Notes: generated by a model not told the origin, from the letters alone. Counted from the first letter of the stretch, positions 27,278 through 36,281 are shown. The stretch: DNA of 64,000 nt from Spinactinospora alkalitolerans (GCF_013408795.1 NZ_JACCCC010000001.1:5766001-5830000); one strand, 5' to 3'. Made by a program: numbers and translations.

Positions 27278-28402
27278 ATGGTCAGTCCGGCACCGCAACC
27301 GCCGAGCGCGGCGACGGATCACGCCACACACCTGCGTCTCTCCCACCTGTCGAAGATCTATCCCAAGCAGTCCGTGCCCGCGGTCGACGACGTATCCCTC
27401 AGCCTGGAAAAGGGCAAGATACTCGCACTGCTTGGCCCATCTGGGTGTGGGAAGACCACCATGCTACGGATGATCGCCGGGCTGATCGACGCCACGAGCG
27501 GACGTGTCGAGGTCGACGGTGCGGACCTGACTCATGTCCCTGTCCACAAACGTGGAATGGGCATGGTCTTCCAGTCCTATGCGCTGTTTCCTCACCTGGA
27601 CGTGTCCCGCAATGTCGCTTTCGGACTGGAGATGCGTAGCATCTCGGCAACCGAGCGGGACAGACGTGTGCGTGAGGCCCTGGAGATGGTCCAGTTGGGC
27701 CATCTCGGCCAGCGACGGGTCAAGGAACTGTCCGGGGGCCAGCAGCAGCGTGTCGCGCTCGCACGGGCGTTAGTCATTGAGCCGGCCGCGCTGCTCTTGG
27801 ACGAGCCCTTGTCGAATCTGGACGCCAAACTCCGCGACTCGATGCGCACGGAGATCCGCTCCATCGTTCACCGCTTGGGGGTGACCACCGTTTTCGTCAC
27901 CCACGACCAAGACGAGGCACTGTCCCTGGCCGACACGATCGCGGTCATGCGCGATGGGCAGATCGAGCAGGTTGGGCCCCCCGAACAGATCTACGAACGT
28001 CCGGCATCCCAGTTCGTCGCCGACTTCGTCGGACGCGCCAACCTGCTCACCGGTACCATCGTCGAGGCCGACAGCGATACGGTCAGCGTCGAGGTTAGCG
28101 ATCTGGGGGCGGTCCCCGCTGCCGTTCCCATCGACGGCGCGGTACCCGGGACCGAGGTCACCGTCCTAATCCGCCCGCACCAGGTGACGGTCGCCACCGA
28201 TACGCCTCGCGGCGCCCCTTTCCACATCAAGGGCCACATCAGCGACCGCTCCTACAAGGGCGAACTGCTCACCTACACCATCCGGGTCGGAACCCGCGAA
28301 ATCATCGCGGACTCACTGGCCGGGATGGGCGGCAGTGACCACGCGACCGGGACCGACGTGTTCGCAAGCTGGGACCCGCTCGACTCCCTTATTCTCCCGT
28401 AA
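27278..28402 (+). CDS. ABC transporter ATPase, PotA type
   Basis: The 374-residue ATPase energises the uptake system. It shows Walker A GPSGCGKTTMLR, Q-loop VFQSYALFPHL, signature LSGGQQQRVALARAL, Walker B LLLDEPLSNLDAKLR and the switch His in FVTHDQDEAL. A C-terminal TOBE domain (about residues 240-370) is typical for the PotA/FbpC group and may sense regulation. GGAGG and the previous stop lie just before the ATG at 27278. It is followed, unusually, by an RraA-like gene rather than directly by the permeases. Confidence 0.93.
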   Translation: MVSPAPQPPSAATDHATHLRLSHLSKIYPKQSVPAVDDVSLSLEKGKILALLGPSGCGKTTMLRMIAGLIDATSGRVEVDGADLTHVPVHKRGMGMVFQSYALFPHLDVSRNVAFGLEMRSISATERDRRVREALEMVQLGHLGQRRVKELSGGQQQRVALARALVIEPAALLLDEPLSNLDAKLRDSMRTEIRSIVHRLGVTTVFVTHDQDEALSLADTIAVMRDGQIEQVGPPEQIYERPASQFVADFVGRANLLTGTIVEADSDTVSVEVSDLGAVPAAVPIDGAVPGTEVTVLIRPHQVTVATDTPRGAPFHIKGHISDRSYKGELLTYTIRVGTREIIADSLAGMGGSDHATGTDVFASWDPLDSLILP

Positions 28403-28506
28403 TCGCGCACCGCTTTCGGTCACATACCGTCTCTCGCCATTTTCCTGCCGCGGCCCGCGATGCCTCGCGCATGCCCTGAATGCGACTCCAGAAAGGACAA
28501 ACCGCA

Positions 28507-29181
28507 ATGTCGATTATCATCAACAAAGACCTCCCCGAGCTTCCAAAGGAGCTGGTCGACGTCATCTCCGCCATCGAGCCGCCGACCTTCGGACATTTTC
28601 TGGAGGAAGGGTTCTGTGACCCGGCGATCTCCCGGCGGACCGGCACCGGCGTGCTAGTGGGACGCGCATTCACGGTACGGACCACCGCCACCGACTCCAC
28701 GCTGGTACACAAAGCCACATCGCTGCTGAGCCCGGGGGACGTGCTCATCGTCGACACCGGTGGGGACGTGCGCCACGCCCCGGTCGGGGGAGTCGTGGGC
28801 CACGCTGTCGCCGTCTCTGGAGCACTCGGTGTGGTCGTCGACGGCGTCTGCACCGATCTCGCGGCACTGCACAGCAGTGGGCTCAGTGTCTACTCCCGCG
28901 GAACGTCCGTACTGACCACCAAGCTGCACGGCATCAACGCCGGGGGCATCAATGTGCCAGTCGTGTGCGGCGACGTCGTCGTACGTCCGGGCGACGTCGT
29001 GATCGGCGACGAGAACGGCCTGATCATCGCTGATCCCGCAGCGGTACAGAGTGCGCTCCCCGCCGCGCGGGCCTCTGACGACAACGAGCCCGAGCTGCTG
29101 CGCCGCATCGATAACGGTGAGGCCCTCCCTCAGCTATCCAAGGCGGATGCACTGCTGGCCGAACTCAGCGTCTCCAGCTAG
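28507..29181 (+). CDS. RraA-like / HMG-type aldolase family protein
   Basis: The 224-residue protein belongs to the RraA/4-hydroxy-4-methyl-2-oxoglutarate aldolase fold: GRAFTVRTTATDSTLVHKA, GDVLIVDTGGDVRHAPVGG, VSGALGVVVDGVCTD (the G-x-R/V-D region) and VRPGDVVIGDENGL. In aldolase members Arg and Asp of GxxRD hold pyruvate and the metal; here the motif reads VVVDGVCTD, lacking that Arg, so lyase activity is uncertain. The ATG at 28507 follows GAAAGGA. Its place between the transporter ATPase and permease genes implies that the imported compound, or a product of it, is its substrate. An RNase E-inhibitor role is unlikely here. Confidence 0.8.
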   Translation: MSIIINKDLPELPKELVDVISAIEPPTFGHFLEEGFCDPAISRRTGTGVLVGRAFTVRTTATDSTLVHKATSLLSPGDVLIVDTGGDVRHAPVGGVVGHAVAVSGALGVVVDGVCTDLAALHSSGLSVYSRGTSVLTTKLHGINAGGINVPVVCGDVVVRPGDVVIGDENGLIIADPAAVQSALPAARASDDNEPELLRRIDNGEALPQLSKADALLAELSVSS

Positions 29182-29192
29182 GGCCGATCCCT

Positions 29193-30092
29193 ATGGCCAG
29201 CCCTGTCGCGACACGCCCAGACTCCGGCCGAGACCGGGTCCCTCGCACCCGGCGCAGCAAGCCGATCCCGCTGCTGTTGCTGCTCCCGGGCATCATCGGC
29301 CTCGGTATCTCGTTCATCATCCCGTTGCTATGGGTGGCGCGGATGTCGCTGAACGAGGGTGGTTCGGCTGGCGCGATCATCGAGACGATCACGCTAAGGA
29401 CCTACGTCGAGGCGCTTACCGACGGCTTCACCTGGGAAGTCACACTCAATACGCTCCAGCTGGGTGCCCTCGTAACGGTGATCACGCTTGTCCTGGCCTA
29501 TCCCGTGGCGTTGTTCCTCACCCGCACCACGTCTCGTTGGCGTGGCCTGCTACTGGCTCTGGCGGTCGCTCCGCTGCTAACGAGCCAAGTGGTGCGGACT
29601 TACGGCTGGATGGTCATACTCGGCAACTCCGGGGTGGTCAACGAGAGCCTTTTGTCCATGGGACTCATCAACTCCGCATTGCCGCTCGCGAACAACTTCA
29701 CCGGGGTCATCATCGCCCTTGTGGAGATCCTGATGCCCTACGGCATCCTTGTCATGGTTGCGGGCTTCGGGAGAATCTCTCAAGAATTGGAACAGGCGGC
29801 CGGGTCGCTGGGAGCGAACGCCTGGCACCGCTTTTGGCGCGTCACCTTCCCACTCTCCCTGCCGGCAGTTTTCACCGCGGGCCTGCTTGTGTTCGTACTG
29901 GCCATCAGCTCCTTCGTGACCCCGGCACTGTTGGGTGGCGGACGGGTCTTCGTGCTTGCCACCGAGATCTACAACCAGGCCATGTTGACCCTGAACTGGC
30001 CGCTGGCAGCCGCCCTCTCAATGATCCTGTTGACCATCTTCTCGGTGTTGGTCGCCCTGTACCTGCGAACCATCCGCCGGTTTGAGTTCTGA
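29193..30092 (+). CDS. ABC transporter permease, PotB type
   Basis: The 299-residue inner-membrane protein has about six transmembrane helices, starting with PIPLLLLLPGIIGLGISFII after a basic N-terminus. The cytoplasmic EAA coupling loop is visible as EQAAGSLGANAWHRFWRVTF near residue 195. It pairs with the PotC-type permease just downstream and the ATPase at 27278. It starts 11 bases after the RraA-like gene. Confidence 0.92.
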   Translation: MASPVATRPDSGRDRVPRTRRSKPIPLLLLLPGIIGLGISFIIPLLWVARMSLNEGGSAGAIIETITLRTYVEALTDGFTWEVTLNTLQLGALVTVITLVLAYPVALFLTRTTSRWRGLLLALAVAPLLTSQVVRTYGWMVILGNSGVVNESLLSMGLINSALPLANNFTGVIIALVEILMPYGILVMVAGFGRISQELEQAAGSLGANAWHRFWRVTFPLSLPAVFTAGLLVFVLAISSFVTPALLGGGRVFVLATEIYNQAMLTLNWPLAAALSMILLTIFSVLVALYLRTIRRFEF

Positions 30093-30110
30093 CCCGGAAG
30101 GAGGAGACAA

Positions 30111-30968
30111 ATGTCGGAATCTCAAACCACTGTCCCGTGGCAGGACATGACCCGTCGCGGGACGCGGCCCCGACGGCGCCGACCCCGGCTCGGCCGAACT
30201 GTATGGAACAGCATCATCTTCCTGCTGTACCTGTTCCTGCTGGCTCCCGTCCTCATCGTCTTCGTGATTTCCTTCGACACCCAGACCTACCTGGGATTTC
30301 CGCCCGAAGGCTTCACTCTGGACTGGTACATCGGCTTTCTGAACAACCAGGAGTTCATCCGGGGACTCCAGGTCAGCGCGGTCGTCGCCACCGCCACCGC
30401 GACCGTAGCCGTGCTGGTGAGCCTGCCAGCCTCACTGGCCTTGACACGCCATAGCTTCCGGGGGCGCAGCGCCTTCGCCAACCTGTTCCTCAGCCCACTG
30501 CTGGTGCCGACGGTCGTCCTGGGGCTCGCACTCCTGCTGGCTCTGAGCCCGTTCGGGCTGATCGGCACCTACCCAGGGCTCGTAGTGGCGCACCTCGCCA
30601 TCACAATTCCCTATGTCATCCGAACCACGATGATCGCGCTGTCTTCCGCCGATGTCAGCTGCGAGGAGGCGGCCAGGACGCTGGGGGCCAGTCCGTGGAA
30701 CACATTCCGCAGGGTCACTTTGCCGTTGGCCGCACCCGGCATCCTGGCCGGTGCGGCGATCGCCTTCATCATCTCTTTCGACGAGGCAGTGATCGCACTG
30801 TTTGTCGTCGGCCCTGATGCCACAACTCTGCCCGTCGAGATCTATCGATACGTCGAATACCGAACTGATCCACAGATCGCCGCTGTCTCCGTGTTCGTCG
30901 TATGTGTCTCGGTCATCTTCGTAGTGCTCATCGAGCGCATCCTCGGCCTGAAGCGGGCGTTGCGGTGA
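30111..30968 (+). CDS. ABC transporter permease, PotC type
   Basis: The 285-residue permease has a basic cytoplasmic N-terminus, then about six helices (SIIFLLYLFLLAPVLIVFVI onward). Its EAA loop reads EEAARTLGASPWNTFRRVTL near residue 183. GGAGGAG lies just before the ATG. Together with the PotB-type protein it forms the membrane channel of the importer. Confidence 0.93.
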   Translation: MSESQTTVPWQDMTRRGTRPRRRRPRLGRTVWNSIIFLLYLFLLAPVLIVFVISFDTQTYLGFPPEGFTLDWYIGFLNNQEFIRGLQVSAVVATATATVAVLVSLPASLALTRHSFRGRSAFANLFLSPLLVPTVVLGLALLLALSPFGLIGTYPGLVVAHLAITIPYVIRTTMIALSSADVSCEEAARTLGASPWNTFRRVTLPLAAPGILAGAAIAFIISFDEAVIALFVVGPDATTLPVEIYRYVEYRTDPQIAAVSVFVVCVSVIFVVLIERILGLKRALR

Positions 30969-31035
30969 TCACTCCCGACCGTGAATAGCGCAGAGTTCGA
31001 CGGCCCCACCCCCACTCACGAAGGAGGCCCATCAC

Positions 31036-31854
31036 ATGCTCGCCTCGGTCGCACAGTTCGCCGCCGCAACCGACAAATCCGCCAACCTCGGCACTGTGTC
31101 CGCCCTCATCCAACGCGCCGCTGCCAGTGGCAACGAACTCGTCGTCTTGCCCGAGAACGCAATGTGGTCCGACCCCGGTCACGCCGCCGACATCACCACT
31201 GCGGCGGAACCCCTCGATGGCCCGTTCACCGTCGCCGTAGAGAAGTCCGCGCGTGAGTTCGGCATCACGGTCGTCGTTGGAATGTCGGAGGCCAGCCACC
31301 ACGACTCGGGCAAGCCGACGAACACAGTGATTGCTGTTGGCAGCGACGGTACCCGCCTGGGCGTCTACCGCAAGGTCCACCTGTACGACGCGTTCGGATA
31401 CCGGGAGTCGGACCGCATCGAGGCCCGCGCGCCACAGGCACTCACCTTCACGCTGGGCGGAATCACCTTCGGTGTGATGACCTGCTACGACATTCGCTTC
31501 CCCGAGATGGCCCGTTTCCTCGTCGACGCCGGTGCTCAGGCCCTGATCCTCCCGGCGGCATGGGCGGTTGGCCCAGCCAAGGAGGACCACTGGATGACAC
31601 TGGCCCGCGCCCGCGCGATCGAGAACACGGTCTACGTTCTGGCCAGTGGGCAAACCGGGCCCGCCTGCACAGGGCAGAGCACAATCATTGACCCCATGGG
31701 ACACCTCGCCGCGAGCGCGGGCGAGGCTCCTGGAATCGCATCGGCCGTCCTCGACCCGTCCCGCCTAGAGACCGTGCGCGCGAAGAACCCCAGTCTCGCC
31801 AACCGAAAATTCGCTGTGACAGGAATGGGGCTGTCGGCGACACGTGAATACTGA
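31036..31854 (+). CDS. Carbon-nitrogen hydrolase (nitrilase superfamily amidase)
   Basis: The 272-residue enzyme has the Glu-Lys-Cys catalytic set of nitrilase-superfamily amidases: Glu in VVLPENAMW (about residue 40), Lys in YRKVHLYD (about 113) and Cys in MTCYDIRFPE (about 150). Length and motifs resemble omega-amidase and deaminated-glutathione amidase (Nit1/Nit2) types. It would hydrolyse an amide to an acid and ammonia. As the last gene of the operon, with AAGGAGG before its start, it suggests that the imported compound or its breakdown product carries an amide or nitrile group. Confidence 0.88.
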   Translation: MLASVAQFAAATDKSANLGTVSALIQRAAASGNELVVLPENAMWSDPGHAADITTAAEPLDGPFTVAVEKSAREFGITVVVGMSEASHHDSGKPTNTVIAVGSDGTRLGVYRKVHLYDAFGYRESDRIEARAPQALTFTLGGITFGVMTCYDIRFPEMARFLVDAGAQALILPAAWAVGPAKEDHWMTLARARAIENTVYVLASGQTGPACTGQSTIIDPMGHLAASAGEAPGIASAVLDPSRLETVRAKNPSLANRKFAVTGMGLSATREY

Positions 31855-31934
31855 CCCCTAGCCTCGATCTTTCGTGGGGCTCCGCCATCGGGGTGAGGAG
31901 CTCGGTCCTTGCTCCAGGAGCGGGAAAGGGCCGG

Positions 31935-32257
31935 CCGAGCTTGGCCGGTCGGGTGGTGGCCGTCTGAACGACGAGCATCTGTTCGTCGGGGCGGAGTTGG
32001 CGAGGACGGCCTCCCGCCCACTTAGGGTCCAGGCAGCCCAGCCCCTGGGCGTTGAAGGCATGGATGACATCGCGGACGGTGTCCTCGTCGGCGGCGACCA
32101 GGTTGGCGATGGCGCCCACGGTGTTGCCGCTGGAGGAGGCCAGGATCATCATCGCGCGGCGGTAGCGCACGGTGCTGCTGCTGCCGCGGCGCACGATGTG
32201 CTGGACTTTCTGTCCTTCCTGGTCGGTGAGTCGGCGGGCTCGGACCGGTTCCGCCAC
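31935..32257 (-). pseudogene. IS630-family transposase, N-terminal fragment
   Basis: The minus strand begins MAEPVRARRLTDQEGQKVQ and continues SSSTVRYRRAMMILASSSGN, VAADEDTVRDVIHAFNAQGL and WAGGRPRQLRPDEQ to ATTRPAKLGRPF. This is the helix-turn-helix half of an IS630 transposase. The sequence then departs from the family; the DDE catalytic part is missing. A strong hairpin lies directly upstream of its start. Confidence 0.83.
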
Positions 32258-32266
32258 TGCTTTTCC

Positions 32267-32300
32267 CCAGGGTTGACTGCGCGGTCGCAGTCAACCCTGG
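32267..32300. repeat. Perfect hairpin, 15-bp stem, 4-base loop
   Basis: CCAGGGTTGACTGCG (32267-32281), loop CGGT, then the exact complement to 32300. It sits ten bases upstream of the IS630 transposase start. It may be the element's end structure or a transcription terminator between converging fragments; there is no clear T-run on either side, although GCTTTT precedes it on the plus strand. Confidence 0.75.
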
Positions 32301-32345
32301 CACCGATCACTCGACCCGGCGAACGTTTCCGGTCAGAGCACTAGC

Positions 32346-32614
32346 TTAGACCCGAGACCGGGTTCAAGTTCCTGCGGCGCGAAGCGCCCCAAGACCTGTT
32401 CGACAAGGCCGAGGCCCCCAGATGGTTCTTCAACGCCGAGCTCGTGATCGGCACACGCTCGAAGGGGTACCGGATCACTGAGATCCTTTCGGTGTTCACC
32501 CGCAGGGCGGTCATGGGCACCCTCCGGGGGCTGCTCGCCTACCGCCGCCAGACCCGCGGTGCGCCTGGCGCGATCCCTGCTACCAAGCCGGGCCTTTGGC
32601 TCCGATCCACATAG
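32346..32614 (+). pseudogene. Family 2 glycosyltransferase, C-terminal fragment
   Basis: The plus strand encodes ETGFKFLRREAPQDLFDK, then APRWFFNAELVIGTRSKGYR and ITEILSVFTRRAVMG, ending at TAG 32612. Dolichol-phosphate-mannose-synthase-like GT2 enzymes have the matching TGFKxFRR ... WFFDxEL ... GYRIxEIPVxFxxR segment near their end. Everything before it was lost at the junction with the IS630 relic. Confidence 0.72.
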
Positions 32615-33031
32615 GAGCGCTTCCGGCCACGAGTTCCGCGGCCACGACCCACGTGGCAGCCACGCCGAACTCCGAGCTGAGGCCAGTATCCATCGCTCGT
32701 CCGGTGGTGGTGCGGTACCGGCCGGAGTAGTGGCGCCTCCCGTCAGGGCGCCTGTCGACCGGAACGATGCCTCACGCAGCGCACGGCCGACACAAGTCGC
32801 AAGATTCCCAAGGATTATTGGGGGCCAGTCCCCCGGAGAGCTTCCCTATGTGCGATGCTGAATCCTTCTCCACGCAGTCCGGGCGGTACCCGGGCTGACA
32901 CGAGCCCCACGGCAACACGGCGGGCGCGGACCCAGCCGACATGCCTCCTCGATCTTCGATTTCCCTCCCACGGGTGTGCCCGCGGTCGCGTCGCGGGCGC
33001 ACCCGCCTACCCCTGCACTGAGGAGCCTCCC
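32615..33031. other. Intergenic, no gene seen
   Basis: About 415 bases. No protein family, tRNA or IS end is recognisable. It should hold the promoter of the hypothetical gene at 33032, which has GAGGAG a few bases before its GTG start. Confidence 0.4.
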
Positions 33032-33742
33032 GTGCGCATCGAACGGTTCGTCGCCCACCACAGCCCGAGCAAGGCCCGCATCTTCGCGCTCACCAACGAG
33101 GGCGAACACGACCTCGAAGCCGTCACCACCCTGTCCGCCGACCACACCGCCCTCGCGGGAGAGCTGGTGGACGCCCTCAACTTCCACCTCTTTGAAAGGG
33201 ACGAGGATGAGCTCACAAGTGTGCTGGACCAGCTCCCTGACCCGGTCCAGACTGCCGTCCGCCGTTTCCTCCACGAGGCCGGGCCACCTGCTCCGGGGGA
33301 CTACACCGATATGGGGCCCATCAGTACCGTCCGTCAGATCTACTTCAGCGATTCCCCCGAAGACGTGATCGAATTCCTCGACGCCGCTTACATGATCGGC
33401 TTCGGTGTCCGTGTCGCCAACGAGATCCGAAGTGACGGGGAGACAGGTTGGGAGTTCCAGATGCGCTCCGAGGAGTCCTTCGTTCCCGCCACTGCTGAAC
33501 CCCGCAGCTGGCCGCTCCCCGAAGGTCTGCCGCTGATCAGGACCTGGACCTCAAAGGAACCCACCGGCGGTCACCCGGCCGGTGCGGCGTTCGCCGTCGC
33601 CCGTAAGGCCTCCCTAGAGGGGAGATACGTCCGCATCCACACCCTCTCCCACGGGGACAGCAGCGATGCCGAAGGCACGGCCACATCAGAATTCGTGGTG
33701 GATGTGTTCGACGCCCCGCTTCCCAACGAGGAAGCGGAGTGA
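33032..33742 (+). CDS. Hypothetical protein
   Basis: The 236-residue, acidic, soluble protein starts VRIERFVAHHSPSKARIFAL and ends EFVVDVFDAPLPNEEAE. There is no signal peptide or membrane segment, and no family I can name. Codon use and third-position GC are normal. The GTG at 33032 is chosen because TGAGGAG precedes it; an upstream extension to 32855 is Pro/Arg-rich and unlikely. Neighbours are all relics of mobile DNA, so it may have arrived with them. Confidence 0.6.
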   Translation: MRIERFVAHHSPSKARIFALTNEGEHDLEAVTTLSADHTALAGELVDALNFHLFERDEDELTSVLDQLPDPVQTAVRRFLHEAGPPAPGDYTDMGPISTVRQIYFSDSPEDVIEFLDAAYMIGFGVRVANEIRSDGETGWEFQMRSEESFVPATAEPRSWPLPEGLPLIRTWTSKEPTGGHPAGAAFAVARKASLEGRYVRIHTLSHGDSSDAEGTATSEFVVDVFDAPLPNEEAE

Positions 33743-33791
33743 CGCCAGGACCCAAGTGGTGACTCCACCTGGAACATAGATCGGGGCGGCC

Positions 33792-34550
33792 TCACACCAC
33801 TGCTTGGTCGAATCGTCCTTGCTGGCCCCATTGCTTGATCAACCGGCCCCAGCGGTCCTTGTGGTCGAAGCGGGCCGCGATCTCGCGGCCGGTGGGGAGG
33901 GAGCCGTCTTCGTGGCGGTTGGCCAGGGCCCAGTGCCAGGCCTCGATCTGGACCCGCGGCACTGCATCCGACGGGTTCACGGTCTCCGTGGTAACGGCCA
34001 CCCCAGGCTCGTCCGCTGCTTCTACCACGTGCAGGCGCGGGCGACCGTCAACGTGGTGAGACAGCACGCCTTCGTGCTCGGCTTGAGCGGGCGCCTCCGA
34101 CGCGGCCGATTCGGCCTCGGACGGGCGTGCGGCCTGCTCATCGTCGGCGTTCGCCGTGCGTACGTCATGGGCGTCGATGCGGAACTCGCGCATGAGCAAC
34201 TCGTAGGCACCCATCAGAGCGAACGACGGCCAGGCGTGGATCACTCGCGACCACAGGGTGGGGTCGGCCACCGCGATGTTGGCCGCGAGGCTGGCGACAC
34301 TGCCCAGGACGAGCAGCGTCCAGGGGAGCAGGCCGCCGCGCCGACCGTGTCTGGCGTCGGTCAGCAGCGCCATGGATGAGGCGACGATCATCCCGTCTAC
34401 GGAGAGGGGAAACAGGGCCGCGCGCCAGGCGGGTTCGCCGTGGCGCTGGGCCAGCTCGTACATATGCGAGTAGGAGACCACCGCGGCGATGACGGCCAGC
34501 ATGAAGACGGCGGCGATGGTTGTCCAGCGGGACCAGCGGGAAGAATCCAT
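33792..34550 (-). CDS. DUF2637 (SpdB-like) membrane protein
   Basis: The 252-residue protein has about four transmembrane helices in the first 125 residues (TTIAAVFMLAVIAAVVSY; FPLSVDGMIVASSMALL; WTLLVLGSVASLAANIAV; WPSFALMGAYELLMREF). An acidic linker follows, then a conserved tail, HEDGSLPTGREIAARFDHKD and RWGRLIKQWGQQGRF. The tail looks like a DNA-binding winged-helix end. DUF2637/SpdB proteins belong to actinomycete conjugative plasmids and integrative elements. A frameshifted near-copy lies at 991-1744. A serine recombinase relic adjoins it, but no transfer gene does, so it is probably a stranded remnant that is still intact. Confidence 0.85.
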   Translation of the reverse strand: MDSSRWSRWTTIAAVFMLAVIAAVVSYSHMYELAQRHGEPAWRAALFPLSVDGMIVASSMALLTDARHGRRGGLLPWTLLVLGSVASLAANIAVADPTLWSRVIHAWPSFALMGAYELLMREFRIDAHDVRTANADDEQAARPSEAESAASEAPAQAEHEGVLSHHVDGRPRLHVVEAADEPGVAVTTETVNPSDAVPRVQIEAWHWALANRHEDGSLPTGREIAARFDHKDRWGRLIKQWGQQGRFDQAVV

Positions 34551-34599
34551 TCCAGGTCACCGCCCGTCCAGCGCGAAGGATGTGGACAGCACCAGGGGT

Positions 34600-35143
34600 T
34601 GCGATCCGTATGGGGGAATGGTTCGAGTCCCCCCTCGGACACTTTCGGATCTCCTATGAGGTGCGGGCTGAAGACCACTTCGGCTCGCACTTTCTGTTCG
34701 TCGGGCTCGTAGGTGAGCTTCAAGCCGAGCGTGCGGTACAGGTCGGCCTTGTCATCAGGATCAGCCTGCGCCAGGGCATCGACGATGTCACCGACTTCAC
34801 GGATCATCTGAGCGATAGCTGTCTCGTCGAGACGGTCACGAGGGGCTTGAAGTCGACTCAGTCGGATCTGGGCGGCTTGGCGCTGAGTCTCGGTCTCGGG
34901 TGGCTGAGACCGCAGCGCCGCCGTCAAGCGCTTCGCGGTACTGGCGAAGCTTGCGTTCGCACTCCTCGATCTCCATGCGGATCTTCTGCTCCTCTGCCGT
35001 GTGCGGGACGTCTCCTTGGTCGGCGGCCATGGCGGCGATCGCCTGGTTCAGCCGTTCCGGAGCGAACTCGCGCGACAGCCACGCGTCCAGTTCGGGACCA
35101 ATAGGTCTTCGCGCAGGTAGACGTTGCTCAGCCCCATCGCCTA
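34600..35143 (-). pseudogene. Large serine recombinase, C-terminal fragment, frameshifted
   Basis: Minus-strand pieces: PELDAWLSREFAPERLNQ, DVPHTAEEQKIRMEIEECER and KLRQYREALDG in one frame, then TETQRQAAQIRLSRLQAPR, DETAIAQMIREVGDIVDAL and KADLYRTLGLKLTYEPDEQK in another after a shift near 34920. These are the coiled-coil and C-terminal region of a large serine integrase. The catalytic resolvase domain and most of the zinc ribbon are missing. It is probably the integrase of the element that carried the adjacent DUF2637 gene. Confidence 0.8.
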
Positions 35144-35204
35144 CGAGCAACAGACAGCTAGTCTGAAGCTCACCGCCTGATTACCAGGTCTCCACACTCC
35201 AGAG

Positions 35205-35263
35205 GGAAGCCCCGGCATCACCGTAACGGTGGGGTTCCAGCCGTACACGAGAGCACGGCTGGA
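35205..35263. repeat. Cluster of hairpins upstream of the recombinase relic
   Basis: CACCGT-A-ACGGTG (35219-35231) lies within an outer pairing of GGAA/CCCC with GGGG/TTCC. Next to it is a 9-bp stem, TCCAGCCGT (35236-35244) with ACGGCTGGA (35255-35263). Such nested stems suggest a structured RNA or an IS end, for example an IS605/IS607-type right end. No transposase is left to confirm this. Confidence 0.4.
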
Positions 35264-35366
35264 CAGAAGTGTCTTCGCCGCAGGACATAGGCAAGCGTGG
35301 GTCTGGTCGTGGGCAGCCGGGGTGTGGACAAACCGCCGTCGCTGTGCCTATCGACGGAGGGTACGG

Positions 35367-36134
35367 TCATCGCGCGGTGTAGCCGCCGTCGACAGGCAGG
35401 GCGACTCCGGTGACGAAGCCGGCTCCGGTGCTGCACAGCCACAGGACGGCCTGGGCGATCTCCTCGGACGTTCCGAGTCGGCCGATGGGCTCAAGAGCTA
35501 CAGCCTCGGCCTCGTCGAGATCCCCCTTGGCGATCATGTCGCTGACCATGGGGGTGTCGATGGTGCCGGGGCAGACGGCGTTGACGCGGATGTTCCGGGG
35601 GGCGTATTCGAGAGCAGCGCTCTTGGTGAGGCCGATGACTCCGTGTTTGGTGGCGTGATAGGAGGCGCGCCCTGGGCCGCCGACGAGGCCGCCGAGGGAG
35701 GAGCAGTTGACGATGGCGCCGCTGCCCTGGGCACGCATGTGCCGCAGTTCGTGCTTCGTGCTGGCCCATACGCCGCGCAGATTGATGGCGTTGACGCGGT
35801 CGAACGCTTCGGCGCCTTCGTCGGCCGCGTCGCTGAGTGGAATCTGGATGCCGGCGCTGTTGAAGGCCATGTCCAGGCGTCCGAAGCTCTCCACGGTCTG
35901 GTCGGTTGCGGCGGCGACGTGGCCCTCGTCGCTGACGTCGCAGGGGAGGGCGAGGACTTGGTGGCCTGCGGCGGTCAGGTCATCGGCTGCTGCGGTCAGT
36001 GCGGCTTCGTTGATGTCGGTGAGGGTGACGGCGGCGCCGGAGGCGGCGAAGGCGCGAGCGGTGGCCAGCCCCATGCCGGAGCTGGCTCCGGTGATGAAGG
36101 CGACCTGCCCGGTGAAGTCGTAGGTCGGGTTCAT
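35367..36134 (-). CDS. Short-chain dehydrogenase/reductase (SDR)
   Basis: The 255-residue classical SDR has the cofactor motif [12 protein letters not shown], an Asp at the end of the second strand (TLTDINEA) favouring NAD, the FNSAG (NNAG-like) motif, Ser in NCSSLGG, and the catalytic Tyr/Lys in YHATK. It ends [15 protein letters not shown], the usual SDR tail. It would oxidise or reduce an alcohol/ketone. It is upstream-adjacent on the same strand to a zinc alcohol dehydrogenase and an MFS gene, but gaps of 200 bases make one operon uncertain. Confidence 0.93.
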   Translation of the reverse strand: MNPTYDFTGQVAFITGASSGMGLATARAFAASGAAVTLTDINEAALTAAADDLTAAGHQVLALPCDVSDEGHVAAATDQTVESFGRLDMAFNSAGIQIPLSDAADEGAEAFDRVNAINLRGVWASTKHELRHMRAQGSGAIVNCSSLGGLVGGPGRASYHATKHGVIGLTKSAALEYAPRNIRVNAVCPGTIDTPMVSDMIAKGDLDEAEAVALEPIGRLGTSEEIAQAVLWLCSTGAGFVTGVALPVDGGYTAR

Positions 36135-36281
36135 GACGGCCCTTTCGAAGGCTCAACGGTGTGAAGGCGCGAAGATCAGGGTGAGGCTGTGGCCGGCGGT
36201 GGCGAGTGGTGGGTCCAAGTCGGCGCCGATGAGGGCGAACCTGGTCGTGATCAGATCCAAGAAGTGACGCGTGCGAGGGTG

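Noticed and set aside
34630-34665. TGGTTCGAGTCCCCC, resembling a tRNA T-arm
   Set aside because: The five bases on either side of TTCGAGT do not pair and no anticodon or acceptor stem is present; the other strand encodes the EGGLEP stretch of the recombinase relic.
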